Below, one piece after another: positions 19,005 through 28,256 of a stretch of 64,000 bases of DNA (position 1 is its first letter; every line of letters starts with the position of its first letter). A program made the position numbers and the translations under genes. The stretch lies in contig LUZT01000001.1 in NCBI GenBank assembly GCA_001602925.1, forward strand, positions 1 to 64,000, read 5' to 3'. Below the pieces are notes generated by a model. It saw nothing but the letters and a program-made list of their open reading frames with translations. It had not been told where the DNA came from and made no database searches. The stretch is from Chlorobiales bacterium Clorobi_01 (lineage in GTDB: Bacteria; Bacteroidota; Chlorobiia; Chlorobiales; Chlorobiaceae).

Positions 19005-19832
19005 CTACGGTATGCGATGGATCAGCGCTGGCCGGTGCTGTACCGTTCGAGAGTAGTGTACCGCCGGTTTGCCGAAGAGCATTGCATAGCCGAAGAGATG
19101 ATCGTCCGGAATGTTCAGGCTGTGGCGAATTTCTGGTAGCATCTCGTCGATAGCCCATGTGGCGATGCCGTTCCAGAGCGTGCCGACCCCGCAAGCCTGC
19201 GCGTACAGCTCGAAGCATGTCATTGCAATCATGCAGTCCTCTTTCGGTGTCGAGAGGCTTTTCGGAGCCGACGCGATGAGCAGATGCGGCGCATCCCTGA
19301 AGATCAGATCGACCTTGTGCTTTCCCCATATCTTCACGAACTTCGCGTAATAGGCTTTCGACGCAGGCAACAAACCCTCCTTGTCGAGCCGGATCAAGCC
19401 ATTCATGACCTCGTTGCGCAGGCGGGCGACCTTCGCGCGGTCATCGATCACGGTGAAGCGTACCTGGCGCGAATTCACGCCGGTCGGCGCGTGCCAGGCC
19501 ACATCGAGCAGTTTTTGCAACAACTCGGAATCGAGATTTTCCGGTTTGTAACGCCTGACCGAACGGCGCCCCTTGATGAGCGTTTCAAGTTGCAGTGGAT
19601 CGGGATAGCCGCCCTTGAGCAGCAGGCTGTCTTCCGGTCTGAAACCAAGGATTGAAATAGCAGCTGTCGGACAGATGGCGAGGCAATGTTCGCACCTGAG
19701 GCAGGCCGGTTCCTTTTCAGTGGCAATTGCCGGATACCCTTCTTCATCCATCACGATGATGCGTGACGGGCAATCTCCTGCGCACAGGCCGCACTGTGTG
19801 CATGTTCCCTTGTCAACCTTGAAATCGATCAT
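19005..19832 (-). CDS. Ferredoxin-nitroreductase fusion protein
   Basis: 275 residues. The N-terminal 65 residues are a 2[4Fe-4S] ferredoxin domain with CTQCGLCAGDCP and CLRCEHCLAICP. An FMN-binding nitroreductase-fold domain follows, starting at RRSVRRYKPE (about 95-104) and ending with GYAMLFGKP. Such fusions are common in anaerobes and reduce an unknown electrophilic or flavin-bound substrate with ferredoxin-level electrons. ATG 19832 gives the conserved N-terminus; the frame is open further upstream, but that part runs through the tRNA-Cys gene and is not coding. Substrate unknown. Confidence 0.88.
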   Translation of the reverse strand: MIDFKVDKGTCTQCGLCAGDCPSRIIVMDEEGYPAIATEKEPACLRCEHCLAICPTAAISILGFRPEDSLLLKGGYPDPLQLETLIKGRRSVRRYKPENLDSELLQKLLDVAWHAPTGVNSRQVRFTVIDDRAKVARLRNEVMNGLIRLDKEGLLPASKAYYAKFVKIWGKHKVDLIFRDAPHLLIASAPKSLSTPKEDCMIAMTCFELYAQACGVGTLWNGIATWAIDEMLPEIRHSLNIPDDHLFGYAMLFGKPAVHYSRTVQHRPALIHRIP

Positions 19833-19960
19833 AAAGCCTTGTGATTCTCTATTGCCTTGCCATTTGATTGCCAGAGCGAATGCGCCTGGTTCCAGTCTTC
19901 GAAGATGGAAAAAGTCGCAGTTTTGTAAAAACGATTTTTTTCTTACCTTAGCTTCACTTT

Positions 19961-20034
19961 GGTGAAGTGGCCGAGTGGCTAGGCAGAGGTCTGCAAAACC
20001 TCGTACAGCGGTTCGAATCCGCTCTTCACCTCCA
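19961..20034 (+). tRNA. tRNA-Cys (anticodon GCA)
   Basis: Full cloverleaf. The acceptor stem is GGTGAAG (19961-19967) with CTTCACC (20024-20030). The anticodon stem-loop is GAGGT-CTGCAAA-ACCTC with anticodon GCA. The T loop is GGTTCGAATCC. The discriminator base is T20031, as expected for tRNA-Cys, and CCA is encoded at 20032-20034. A terminator follows 9 bp later. Confidence 0.95.
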
Positions 20035-20043
20035 GATACCTTC

Positions 20044-20071
20044 AAAACCCCTGTATAATCAGGGGTTTTTT
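20044..20071 (+). terminator. Rho-independent terminator after tRNA-Cys
   Basis: Perfect 10 bp stem AAAACCCCTG (20044-20053) and CAGGGGTTTT (20060-20069) with a 6 nt loop, followed by T residues. It lies directly downstream of the tRNA. Confidence 0.9.
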
Positions 20072-20217
20072 GTTGTCCAAACTTCCGTGAGAGATCTGCT
20101 GTTTGTCTCCCGGAGGCAGGCCCCTTTCTTGAAGGACAATGTGCTTTATTTGCATGGATCGATTCTGACGAATACTTTGCAGGAGATACCCCCCAACAAC
20201 CCTGTTTTTTTCGACTC

Positions 20218-21420
20218 ATGACATCAACCCTAGTTATCCTCCTGCTGGTCATCCTCATCGCCTTACTCGGATTTCTGCTTCTGCGCAGTCAGCGGGAGTC
20301 GAACGCGCTTTCGGTCGAGAACGCGCGGTTGCAGGCGGAGGTGGAGCATGAGCGGGAGCGGGCAGCGGTTTCGCTGGAGGCTCGGCGCTCCGATGAGGCG
20401 CGGTTGGAGGCGGCGATGGAGAATCTGGCCAACCGGATCGTGGAGGAGCGGGGGGCGGCGCTTTCGGAGCAGCACCGGCAGCGGCTGGACGGTTTGCTGG
20501 AGCCGTTCCGCTTGCAGCTCGACTCGTTTCGCCAGCGCGTCGATGAGGTGCATCGCAGCGACACGGAGCTGTCGGCCCGGCTGCTCGAACAGGTGCGGCA
20601 GCTTCAGGAGCTGAACCATCAGGTGAGCGACGAGGCCAACAACCTCGCGCGGGCCATCAAGGGCGAGAGCAAGAAGCAGGGCGACTGGGGCGAGCTGATC
20701 GTCGAGCGGCTGTTCGAAGCGTCGGGTCTCGTCAAAGGGCGCGAATACACCGTGCAGGAGAGCGACCGAGCTGCCGACGGGCGGTTGGTGCGGCCCGATT
20801 TCATGGTGCACCTGCCGGGCGAAAAGGCGGTGATCGTCGATGCCAAGGTGTCGCTGACCGCCTACGAGCGCTGGTGCGGCGAGGAGCACGAAGCGCGCCG
20901 CAGCGAGGCGTTGCGGGAGCACGTGCAGTCGGTGCGGCGGCACGTGGCCGAGCTGGAGCGCAAAGACTACGCCGCGCTCCGGGGCAACCGCACGCTCGAC
21001 TTCGTCATCATGTGCATTCCGCTTGAACCGGCCTACCAGGCGGCGATGCAGGCCGATCCGTCGCTCTTCTACGAACTCGCCGGAAAGAACGTCGTCGTCA
21101 CCGGCCCGGCGACGCTCATGATCACCCTGCGCCTCATCGCGCAAATCTGGCGGCGCGAAAACGAAAACCGCAACGCCGAACTGATCGCCGACAAGGCGGG
21201 CCGCATCTACGACCAGGTAGTGCTGGTCGCCGAAGCGATGACCGAAGCCCGCAAAAAACTCGCAGGAGTCACCGACACCTTCGACCTCGCCATGAAACGC
21301 CTCACCGAAGGCCGCGGCAACCTCGCCGGACGCGCCGAGGAGATTCGCAAACTCGGCGCGAAAGTCTCGAAGCGGCTGCCGCCGGAGCTGGGGGCGCTGG
21401 AGGAGAGCGAGGAGGCGTAG
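20218..21420 (+). CDS. rmuC: DNA recombination protein RmuC
   Basis: 400 residues. An N-terminal membrane anchor (about 5-23) is followed by a long Glu/Arg-rich coiled coil (about 28-150) and the RmuC nuclease-like domain with GDWGELIVERLFEASGL and the PD-(D/E)XK-type RPDFMVHLPG...VIVDAKVSL (about 200-225). In E. coli RmuC limits inversions at short inverted repeats. It stands alone, and the palindromic repeats at 21421-21489 begin right at its stop codon. Confidence 0.92.
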   Translation: MTSTLVILLLVILIALLGFLLLRSQRESNALSVENARLQAEVEHERERAAVSLEARRSDEARLEAAMENLANRIVEERGAALSEQHRQRLDGLLEPFRLQLDSFRQRVDEVHRSDTELSARLLEQVRQLQELNHQVSDEANNLARAIKGESKKQGDWGELIVERLFEASGLVKGREYTVQESDRAADGRLVRPDFMVHLPGEKAVIVDAKVSLTAYERWCGEEHEARRSEALREHVQSVRRHVAELERKDYAALRGNRTLDFVIMCIPLEPAYQAAMQADPSLFYELAGKNVVVTGPATLMITLRLIAQIWRRENENRNAELIADKAGRIYDQVVLVAEAMTEARKKLAGVTDTFDLAMKRLTEGRGNLAGRAEEIRKLGAKVSKRLPPELGALEESEEA

Positions 21421-21489
21421 GGGCGAACCTGTGTGTTCGCCCTGCCCGGCGTAACCTGTTCCCGTAGGGGCAGGCCCCCGTGCCTGCCC
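21421..21489. repeat. Two adjacent REP-like palindromes
   Basis: Two hairpins of similar design. GGGCGAAC (21421-21428) pairs with GTTCGCCC (21435-21442). GGGCAGGC (21468-21475) pairs with GCCTGCCC (21482-21489). Both have 6 nt loops, and both are preceded by a TAGGGGC-like start. The first begins immediately after the rmuC TAG. This is the pattern of dispersed REP-type elements and may also act as the rmuC terminator. Copy number elsewhere in the genome could not be checked. Confidence 0.65.
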
Positions 21490-21734
21490 GGTTTTCGCAT
21501 TGTTGTTCTTGCGGTCCTTGTTGTCCTTTGGTGGACTTGGTGGACTTTGTGGACGAAAATTGCTGGATGTGAAATGCTTGGTTGTTGGGTGCAAAGAACT
21601 TTACAAAACAAAGTGCCTGCGCGGTTCCAAAATTTTGCCATGAAATACCGTGCGTTTTCATTGCCCGGCGCTTGGCGCTCCCGGCGGCGCTCCCTACATT
21701 GTGCATTATCCATTATCAATTCTCCGTTTATCCC
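21490..21734. repeat. Low-complexity tandem-like motif and spacer before sbcD
   Basis: Between about 21510 and 21556 the plus strand carries short imperfect repeats of the form GGTCCTTGTTGTCC, TTTGGTGGACTTGG, TGGACTTTGTGGACG. Similar degenerate units occur as intergenic repeats in many bacterial genomes. The rest of the spacer (to 21734) shows no gene I can support; ORFs crossing it are not protein-like. Confidence 0.45.
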
Positions 21735-22994
21735 TTGTCTTTACGAATCCTTCATACCTCCGACTGGCATCTCGGGCGGTCGCTGTTCGGGCGGAGCCGC
21801 TTGCATGAGTTCGAGGCGTTTCTCGACTGGCTGGCCGGAACCGTCGAGTCGCGCGGCATCGAGCTGCTCGTCGTGGCGGGCGATATTTTCGACACCACCA
21901 CGCCCGGCAACGCCACGCAGAAGCTCTACTATCAATTCCTGAACCGCATCGCTCTCACGCCCGGATCGCCGTGCCGCCATGTGGTCATCACGAGCGGCAA
22001 CCACGATTCGCCCACCTTTCTCGACGCGCCGAAGGAGCTGCTTCGCGCGTTCGACGTGCACGTGCTCGGCGCGGCGATGGGTGATCCGGCGGACGAGGTG
22101 CGGGTGCTGTTCGACCGGGAGGGAAGTCCCGAGGCGATCGTGTGCGCGGTGCCGTTCCTGCGGGATCGCGACATCCGCACGGTGGAGCCGGGGGAGAGTC
22201 TGGAGGACAAAATCCGCAAGCTCTCCGATGGCGTGTCGCTGCACTACGCCGAGGTGGCGCGGATCGCCGCTGAACGCCGCCGAAGCCTCGGTGAGGACAT
22301 TCCGGTGATCGCGATGGGCCACCTCTTCACGGCGGGGTGTGTCACGGCTGAGGAAGACGGCGTGCGCGAAATTTACGCCGGGGCGCTCTCGATTGTCTGC
22401 TCGACGGCGTTTCCGCCAATTTTCGACTACGTCGCGCTCGGCCACATGCATGTGCCGCAACGGGTTGATAAAACGGAACATATGCGCTATTGCGGTTCGC
22501 CCATCCCGATGGGATTTGGCGAGGCGAAGCAGCAGAAGCTGGTGCTTCAGGTTGATTTCGAGGGGCGCGAGCCTGCCGTCACGGAGATCGAAATTCCCTG
22601 TTTCCAGCCGCTCGAACGGCTCTCCGGGAGCCTCGACGAATTGAGCGCCGCCATCGCCGCGCTGCGGTCGGCGGGCAGCAACGCCTGGCTGGAGATCGAC
22701 TATCGCGGCGACGAAGCGCCCGCGACCGTGCAGGAGGCGATGGAGCAGGCGGTCGCGGGATCGCTGCTCGAAATCCGGCGCATACGCAACAACCGCCCGC
22801 TCCAGCAGGCGCTGCGACACTCCGCGGCGAACGAGACGCTCCAGCAGCTCAATCCCGAAGCGGTCTTCAACCGCTGCCTCGAAGCGTACGGCACCGACGA
22901 ATCGCTCCGTCCCGCGCTCGTCGAGAGCTACCGCGAAGTGCTGCGCTCGATCCGCGAGGAGGACGTGATGGCCGAAAAGGAGGCGAAATCGTGA
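21735..22994 (+). CDS. sbcD: Exonuclease subunit SbcD
   Basis: Mre11-type nuclease subunit of the SbcCD complex, which opens DNA hairpins and trims blocked ends. 419 residues. The metallophosphoesterase motifs are all present: LHTSDWHLG, AGDIFD, TSGNHDS, MGHLF and ALGHMH. The start is most likely TTG 21735 (MSLRILHTSDWHLG), because the frame upstream has no family similarity and no ATG sits near the conserved N-terminus. The stop codon overlaps the GTG start of sbcC by 4 bases. Confidence 0.94.
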   Translation: MSLRILHTSDWHLGRSLFGRSRLHEFEAFLDWLAGTVESRGIELLVVAGDIFDTTTPGNATQKLYYQFLNRIALTPGSPCRHVVITSGNHDSPTFLDAPKELLRAFDVHVLGAAMGDPADEVRVLFDREGSPEAIVCAVPFLRDRDIRTVEPGESLEDKIRKLSDGVSLHYAEVARIAAERRRSLGEDIPVIAMGHLFTAGCVTAEEDGVREIYAGALSIVCSTAFPPIFDYVALGHMHVPQRVDKTEHMRYCGSPIPMGFGEAKQQKLVLQVDFEGREPAVTEIEIPCFQPLERLSGSLDELSAAIAALRSAGSNAWLEIDYRGDEAPATVQEAMEQAVAGSLLEIRRIRNNRPLQQALRHSAANETLQQLNPEAVFNRCLEAYGTDESLRPALVESYREVLRSIREEDVMAEKEAKS

Positions 22995-25900
22995 TTATCC
23001 AGAAGCTCCGTTTCGCCAATCTCAACTCGCTGCAAGGGGAGTGGGAGATCGATTTCACCCGGCCAGAATATCTTTCGGACGGCCTCTTCGCCATCACCGG
23101 GCCGACCGGTTCGGGCAAGAGCACCATTCTCGACGCGATCTGCCTCGCGCTCTACGGCCAGACGCCGCGTCTCGGGCGGATCACCAAAAGCAGCAACGAA
23201 ATCATGGCGCGCCACGCGGGCGACTGCTTCGCCGAGGTGACCTTTGCGACCGCCTCCGGCGCGTACCGCTGCCACTGGAGCCAGCACCGCTCCCGCCACA
23301 AGCGCGGTGGGGAGTTGCAGGCGCAGAAGCACGAGATTTCAGACGCGGCGTCGGGCGCGGTCATCCAGACAAAATTGCAGGAGACGTTGCAGGAGGTGGA
23401 GGCGCGAACCGGCATGGACTTCGACCGCTTCACCCGCTCGATGCTGCTCGCGCAGGGCGCGTTTGCGAAGTTTCTGCTGGCGGACGCTGACGAGCGCGCC
23501 CCCGTCCTCGAACAGATCACCGGCACGGAACTTTATTCGACGATTTCGATGAAGGTGCACGAGCGGCGGCGCAACGAAATGGCGCGACTCGAACGGCTCC
23601 AGCTCGAATGCGAGGGTATCCGGCTTTTGAGTGACGAGGAGCTGCAAGCGCTCGAAACCGAGCGGGCGGAGCGCATCGAAAAGGAGCGTGAGCTGAACGC
23701 CGGAGTCGAAAGTGATTCGGCGGCCTTGCGCTGGTTGCAGGAGATTGCACGTCTCGAAGCGTCGCTCGCGGCAATCGGCAGCGAAGCGGAGGCGCTCGAC
23801 GCCGAGCGCGAGGCGTTCCGCGCGGATGAGGAGCGGCTCCGGCTTGCCCGCAACGCCGCCGCCGTCGAGCCGCTGTACGCCGTGCTGACGCTGAAACGGG
23901 CGCAGTTGCAGCGCGACAGCGAGGAGCTTGCGGCGAAGGAGGCGAGGCGACCGGATGCCGAGCGCCAGCAGCAAACGGCGGAAGCTCAACACGAGGCCGC
24001 CGAAAAAGCGCTCGCCTCGGCGCAGGAAAGCGTTGCCGAGGCGAAGCCGCTCATCGCGGCGGCGCGTCAGCTCGACGCGGCGATCGAGGGCAAGCGGCAG
24101 GATGCCGGTCGGCGGAAGCGGGAACTGGAGGCGCTCGAAGAGCGGCGCGCACGGTTTGCCGCTGAACGAGCGTCGTCCTCGGCAAGCGTCGAATCATCTC
24201 GCAACGAATTACAGGAGCTGCGAGTATGGCTGGAAGAGCACCGCGTGGACGCCTCGCTTGTCGGCGCATTGTCGGGCATCCGGCACGCCTTCGACGAGCT
24301 GCGCCCGGCGGCGGAGCGTGAACGAACTGCCGCGTCCGGCATCGCATCCGTTCAGCAAGCCATCGGTCAGTTGCGGGACGAGATCGCGAAAATAGAACTG
24401 GAGTCGAAAGCGTCGCAAGCCGCCTTCGACGAGGCCCGCCAGGCGCTCGACGACCGGAAATCTTCGTTCACCGCGCGGCTAGATGGCTCGACGCTGAAAG
24501 CGCTTCGCGTCGACCTCGACCTTCTGCGCGAACGCCGCCGCCTGCTTGAGGAGATTGTGGTGCTCTACAAGTCCGGCAAGGAGCTGCTGCCGAAAATCAC
24601 TGAACTCGGTGCGAATATTGAGGCGCTTGAAAGCAAGGAGGCTGACGCTACCCGAAAGCTCGAACACGCGCGTGAACTGCTGGCTCACGCTGAACGCGAG
24701 GCGGCGGCACAGGAAAAGCTCGCGCGTCTGGCCGACCGGGTGCGCAGCCTGGAAGAGGAGCGCAGCCACCTCGCCACCGGGCAGCCCTGCCCTTTGTGCG
24801 GCTCGGAGCACCATCCCTACGCAGGAGAGACCATTCCGCCGAAGAGCGACGAAGCGGCGTTCGACGCTGCGAAGCGAGCCGTGCAGGAGCATTCGCGCTC
24901 GGTTCGGGAGCTGGAGATCGGCGTCGCCGAGCGCCGGATGGAGATCGAACAGACGCGGGAGCGGCGCGACGACCTTGCCGCCATGCGCGAAACCTCCGGG
25001 CGGCAGTGCCTCGCGCTGCTCGAAAAGGCGGGTGTAGAAGCCTCGGCGAAGGAAGCGGAGCCGGTCGTGCTCGAAAATCTCGCGGAGAACAAGCGCAAGG
25101 TTGAGGAGCTTGCCGGACGCATCGAGCAGCTCGACGCGCTCGAACAGCGGATTCGCGACGATGAGGCCCGGTTGCAGCAGCTCAACGAAGCTGCGCGAAG
25201 CGACGAGCGGCGTCTCGAACAGGCCGTCGAGTGGCAGCGCGTGAACCGCCTCGACCTCGTCCGTCTCGAACGCGAGCGAGAAGCGGCGCAATGCGAACTC
25301 GCCGAGCGGCGGCAGCTCTTGCGCCGCCTCGTCGAGCCGTATGGCGTTACGGCGGATGACGAGATTGCCGAGCCGCTCGTCGCTGGGCTGGAAGCTCGAC
25401 GCGATGCGTGGCGAAGCGAGGAGGAGCGGGGCCGGAGTCTCGAACAGGCCGTGCAGACTGGCGAGGCGTCGCTCCGCAATTTCGCCGAGCAGATCGCGGC
25501 GCTCGACGCCGATCTCGCCACGCGGCGCGAAGAGGTCGAAGCGGCATCCGCCGGTGTCGAGACCAGCAAAAAAGAGCGGCTTGAACTGTTCGGCGAGAAG
25601 TCGCCCGACGCCGAAGAGGAGCGACTCGAAGGCCTCGCGCAGGCGGCGCGTGACCAGCTCGCCGCTTCGTCGGAAACGCTCAACGCAGCGAGGCAAGCGC
25701 TTGCTGTGCTCGACACTTCGATAGCGGAGTTATGCCGCGCAGTCGAAGAGGAGCGCGAGGCGGCCGAAAAGCGCGAGGCGGAGTTTGACGCGGTGCTTGC
25801 CGGAAAAGGCTTTGCCGACGAGGAGGCGTTTGTCGCGGCTTCGCTTCCGGAGGCCGAGCGGGAGCGGCTCGAAAGCGCCGCGACTTCGCTGGAGCATCGC

Positions 25901-26659
25901 AAGCGTGACCTCGACCTCAAGCGCTCCGACCGCGCGGCGCGGCTGCGCGACGAGCTGGAGCGCCGCCTTACGACCTTATCCGCTGACGAGCTTGCGGCGC
26001 GGATCGGCGAGCTTCAGGCGCAGCTTCGCGACGTGCGCGGCCGCGTCGGGGCTATCGCGAGCCGGCTCGAAGCGCACCGGCAGGCGGCGGACGAGCATCG
26101 CTCGAAAATGGCGGCGGTCGAAGCGCAGAAAGCGGAGTGCCGTCGCTGGGAAATGCTGCACAGCCTCATCGGGTCGGCGGATGGCAAGAAGTTCCGCAAC
26201 TTCGCGCAGGGCATCACCTTCGAGATCATGATCGCTCACGCCAACAAGCAGCTCATGCGCATGACCGATCGCTACGTGCTCTTGCACGACCTGTCGGGCG
26301 CGCTCGAACTCAGCGTGATCGACCAGTGGCAGGCGGGCGAGGTGCGCTCTACGCGCAACCTCTCCGGTGGCGAGAGTTTCATCGTCAGCCTCGCGCTCGC
26401 GCTTGGCCTGTCGCAGATGTCGAGCCGGAACGTCAGCGTCGATTCGCTCTTTCTCGATGAAGGGTTCGGCACGCTCGACGAGGAGGCGCTCGAAACGGCG
26501 CTGAAAACGCTCGGCAGTCTCCAGCAGACCGGCAAGCTGATCGGCATCATTTCGCACGTGCCCGCCCTGCGGGATCGCATCGCCACGCACATCAAAGTCA
26601 CGCCGCTCACCGGAGGCCGGAGCGCCATCGAAGGGCCCGGTGTCAGCGGCCCCAGGTGA
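22991..26659 (+). CDS. sbcC: Exonuclease subunit SbcC (Rad50-like ATPase)
   Basis: ATPase partner of SbcD. 1222 residues starting at GTG 22991, inside the sbcD stop. Walker A is GPTGSGKST (about 37-45). Two very long coiled-coil arms flank the zinc hook CPLCG with Cys600 and Cys603. The C-terminal ATPase half carries the ABC signature LSGGESF and Walker B SLFLDEGFGTLD. The coiled coil is unusually rich in Glu, Arg and Ala and GC-rich, which creates long false open frames on the other strands. Confidence 0.96.
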   Translation: MIIQKLRFANLNSLQGEWEIDFTRPEYLSDGLFAITGPTGSGKSTILDAICLALYGQTPRLGRITKSSNEIMARHAGDCFAEVTFATASGAYRCHWSQHRSRHKRGGELQAQKHEISDAASGAVIQTKLQETLQEVEARTGMDFDRFTRSMLLAQGAFAKFLLADADERAPVLEQITGTELYSTISMKVHERRRNEMARLERLQLECEGIRLLSDEELQALETERAERIEKERELNAGVESDSAALRWLQEIARLEASLAAIGSEAEALDAEREAFRADEERLRLARNAAAVEPLYAVLTLKRAQLQRDSEELAAKEARRPDAERQQQTAEAQHEAAEKALASAQESVAEAKPLIAAARQLDAAIEGKRQDAGRRKRELEALEERRARFAAERASSSASVESSRNELQELRVWLEEHRVDASLVGALSGIRHAFDELRPAAERERTAASGIASVQQAIGQLRDEIAKIELESKASQAAFDEARQALDDRKSSFTARLDGSTLKALRVDLDLLRERRRLLEEIVVLYKSGKELLPKITELGANIEALESKEADATRKLEHARELLAHAEREAAAQEKLARLADRVRSLEEERSHLATGQPCPLCGSEHHPYAGETIPPKSDEAAFDAAKRAVQEHSRSVRELEIGVAERRMEIEQTRERRDDLAAMRETSGRQCLALLEKAGVEASAKEAEPVVLENLAENKRKVEELAGRIEQLDALEQRIRDDEARLQQLNEAARSDERRLEQAVEWQRVNRLDLVRLEREREAAQCELAERRQLLRRLVEPYGVTADDEIAEPLVAGLEARRDAWRSEEERGRSLEQAVQTGEASLRNFAEQIAALDADLATRREEVEAASAGVETSKKERLELFGEKSPDAEEERLEGLAQAARDQLAASSETLNAARQALAVLDTSIAELCRAVEEEREAAEKREAEFDAVLAGKGFADEEAFVAASLPEAERERLESAATSLEHRKRDLDLKRSDRAARLRDELERRLTTLSADELAARIGELQAQLRDVRGRVGAIASRLEAHRQAADEHRSKMAAVEAQKAECRRWEMLHSLIGSADGKKFRNFAQGITFEIMIAHANKQLMRMTDRYVLLHDLSGALELSVIDQWQAGEVRSTRNLSGGESFIVSLALALGLSQMSSRNVSVDSLFLDEGFGTLDEEALETALKTLGSLQQTGKLIGIISHVPALRDRIATHIKVTPLTGGRSAIEGPGVSGPR

Positions 26660-26673
26660 GTCCGGTAATGGTC

Positions 26674-27264
26674 TCAGTAATAGGTCACCAGATAATAGAT
26701 GTTCTTTTTGAGTTCGTTCACGACGAAGCGATAACTGATGGTGTTGTGCCACCAGAGGAGAGGATTCCACCACGAGGGTTCAGTGGCCACCAGTCTGAAA
26801 CGCTTGTTTGTGCCTGCAAACGCCTTTTTCCATGTTTTGTTGAGACGAAGCATATGCGGCGGATCGCTGACCACGAGCGCACTTTTCCACCCTTTTTTAT
26901 CCATCAGGTCAGAGGTGTTTTCCGCCTCCTCCCAGCTTGTTTCCGACCAGGTATCGACAATGATGTGCTTTCTCGGCACGCCACGCGCCATAAGCTTGCG
27001 TTCACGCCAGTTGGGATGATTCGGGCGGTAATAGCGGCTGTCAATGCCGGTCAGCAGAACATTCTTTGCATAGCCTGCCTTGTAAAGATCGCCTCCTTTG
27101 CTGACCCGCAGTCCGTCGTCGCCCCCAAGAATCACGATTATGTCAGCCTTTTCAGGTTTTGTTGAGTGCATCGATACGAGAAGTCCGAGGCCAAGATACA
27201 GCGAGGCGCACAGCGCGCTGGAAATCAGAAAGAAAAGCAGAGAGATTTTCAGAAATGTTTTCAT
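26674..27264 (-). CDS. DUF218/SanA-YdcF-like membrane protein
   Basis: 196 residues with one N-terminal transmembrane segment (about 5-30). A DUF218 domain follows: ADIIVILGGDDGLRVSKGGDLYKAGYAKNVLLTG, then HIIVDTWSETSWEEAENT, then ALVVSDPPHMLR. The family includes SanA and ElyC, implicated in envelope integrity, but the reaction is not known. It ends 14 bp from the convergent sbcC gene. Confidence 0.85.
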   Translation of the reverse strand: MKTFLKISLLFFLISSALCASLYLGLGLLVSMHSTKPEKADIIVILGGDDGLRVSKGGDLYKAGYAKNVLLTGIDSRYYRPNHPNWRERKLMARGVPRKHIIVDTWSETSWEEAENTSDLMDKKGWKSALVVSDPPHMLRLNKTWKKAFAGTNKRFRLVATEPSWWNPLLWWHNTISYRFVVNELKKNIYYLVTYY

Positions 27265-27573
27265 GGCACAGGCTGGCGGAATTCGGGGTTCATGCCGTTA
27301 TCGATTATCGGAGAATAAACTTGAGGCCTTAACAGTGTCGGGTTGTTAAAATGAGTGGGGAGTCATTTTCTCTCGCCTGGAATCATTCGACATTGCCGCT
27401 GGTTCAACACCCGTCTGTACTGTTTGGAGAGAATATACGTAATTCAGTAGAATGAAGCATCTTAGGTTGACAGATGCCATATGCGGCAAGCGCGGGCATA
27501 ACGTCTCTGTGCAAGATGTGAAACATTCATTGATGGCTTTCTGCCTGGCTGGGGAGTGCTTTGCGGATGGAAA
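27265..27573. other. Intergenic gap, nothing recognised
   Basis: 309 bp between the DUF218 gene and the NlpC/P60 gene, which are both on the minus strand. Short open frames on both strands show no protein character. It should contain the DUF218 promoter and the end of the NlpC transcript; no clear hairpin with a T run is visible. Confidence 0.4.
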
Positions 27574-28185
27574 TCAGGAGGGGGAGTTGCCGTCGTTTGA
27601 TTCGTCGAACAGGTTGTTGAAGTCGTCAGGAAGATGATTGCTCTGAATGTCAAGAATACGGACGCCGGTGGCGAAGCGTTTGCTGTAGTAGCTTTCGTTA
27701 AGGGTGTCGCGGGTGATGCCTTTTGAGAGGGATGAGTGGACGAAGGTATCGTTTCCGACGAAAATGCCTACGTGGTTGATGCGGTCTTTTGCGTTCTTGA
27801 AAAATACGAGGTCGCCGGGCCGGAGTTCGTTGCGATCTATCCTTGTGCCTATCGTTGCCATTTCACGTGACGAGCGAGGCAGATTGACGTTGAGTTCTTT
27901 ATTGAACATGAACCTGACAAAGCCCGAACAATCGAAACCCGACGGCGTTTCTCCGCCGAAACGGTAACGGATGCCAAGGTACTGCTTGACTTCGGTGAAA
28001 AGATTCTTGAGGTTTTCTGACGGATTGATACTATAGGCTGACGGCGCGGTACTGGTTACTCCGGTTGCCTCTTCGGCAGCCATGAGCGAGGGGGAGTGGA
28101 GAATCAAAGAGGCCGCAATGGTGGCGCAAACCATGAGACTTTTCAGAACCCGAAGGTCTGGCCGGTATTGCTGCTCTTTTCGCAT
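27574..28185 (-). CDS. NlpC/P60-family cell-wall peptidase
   Basis: Secreted cysteine peptidase that cuts peptide stems of peptidoglycan. About 203 residues from ATG 28185 (a GTG two codons upstream at 28191 is also possible). The N-terminal signal peptide is hydrophobic around SLMVCATIAASLILHSPSLMAA. The NlpC domain has the catalytic Cys in FDCSGFVRF, His in INHVGIFVG and a third polar His in TFVHSSLSKG. No SH3 or LysM targeting domain is present. Confidence 0.9.
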   Translation of the reverse strand: MRKEQQYRPDLRVLKSLMVCATIAASLILHSPSLMAAEEATGVTSTAPSAYSINPSENLKNLFTEVKQYLGIRYRFGGETPSGFDCSGFVRFMFNKELNVNLPRSSREMATIGTRIDRNELRPGDLVFFKNAKDRINHVGIFVGNDTFVHSSLSKGITRDTLNESYYSKRFATGVRILDIQSNHLPDDFNNLFDESNDGNSPS

Positions 28186-28256
28186 AGGCACTGTGGATCA
28201 GTCAGGTTCCGCGTTAAGCGGTATTTGACGGTGTTAATGCTTTGTTTTTTAAAACT

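Noticed and set aside
19833-20258. N-terminal extension of the nitroreductase frame
   Set aside because: It crosses the tRNA-Cys gene and its terminator, and the conserved ferredoxin domain begins at 19832.
20263-21594. 443-codon minus-strand open frame
   Set aside because: It is opposite rmuC and His/Arg/Leu-rich without motifs, an artefact of GC-rich coiled-coil coding.
24479-25920. Long minus-strand open frames opposite sbcC
   Set aside because: Two overlapping frames in the coiled-coil arm region, rich in Arg, Ser and Leu and with no family; sbcC continues unbroken on the plus strand.
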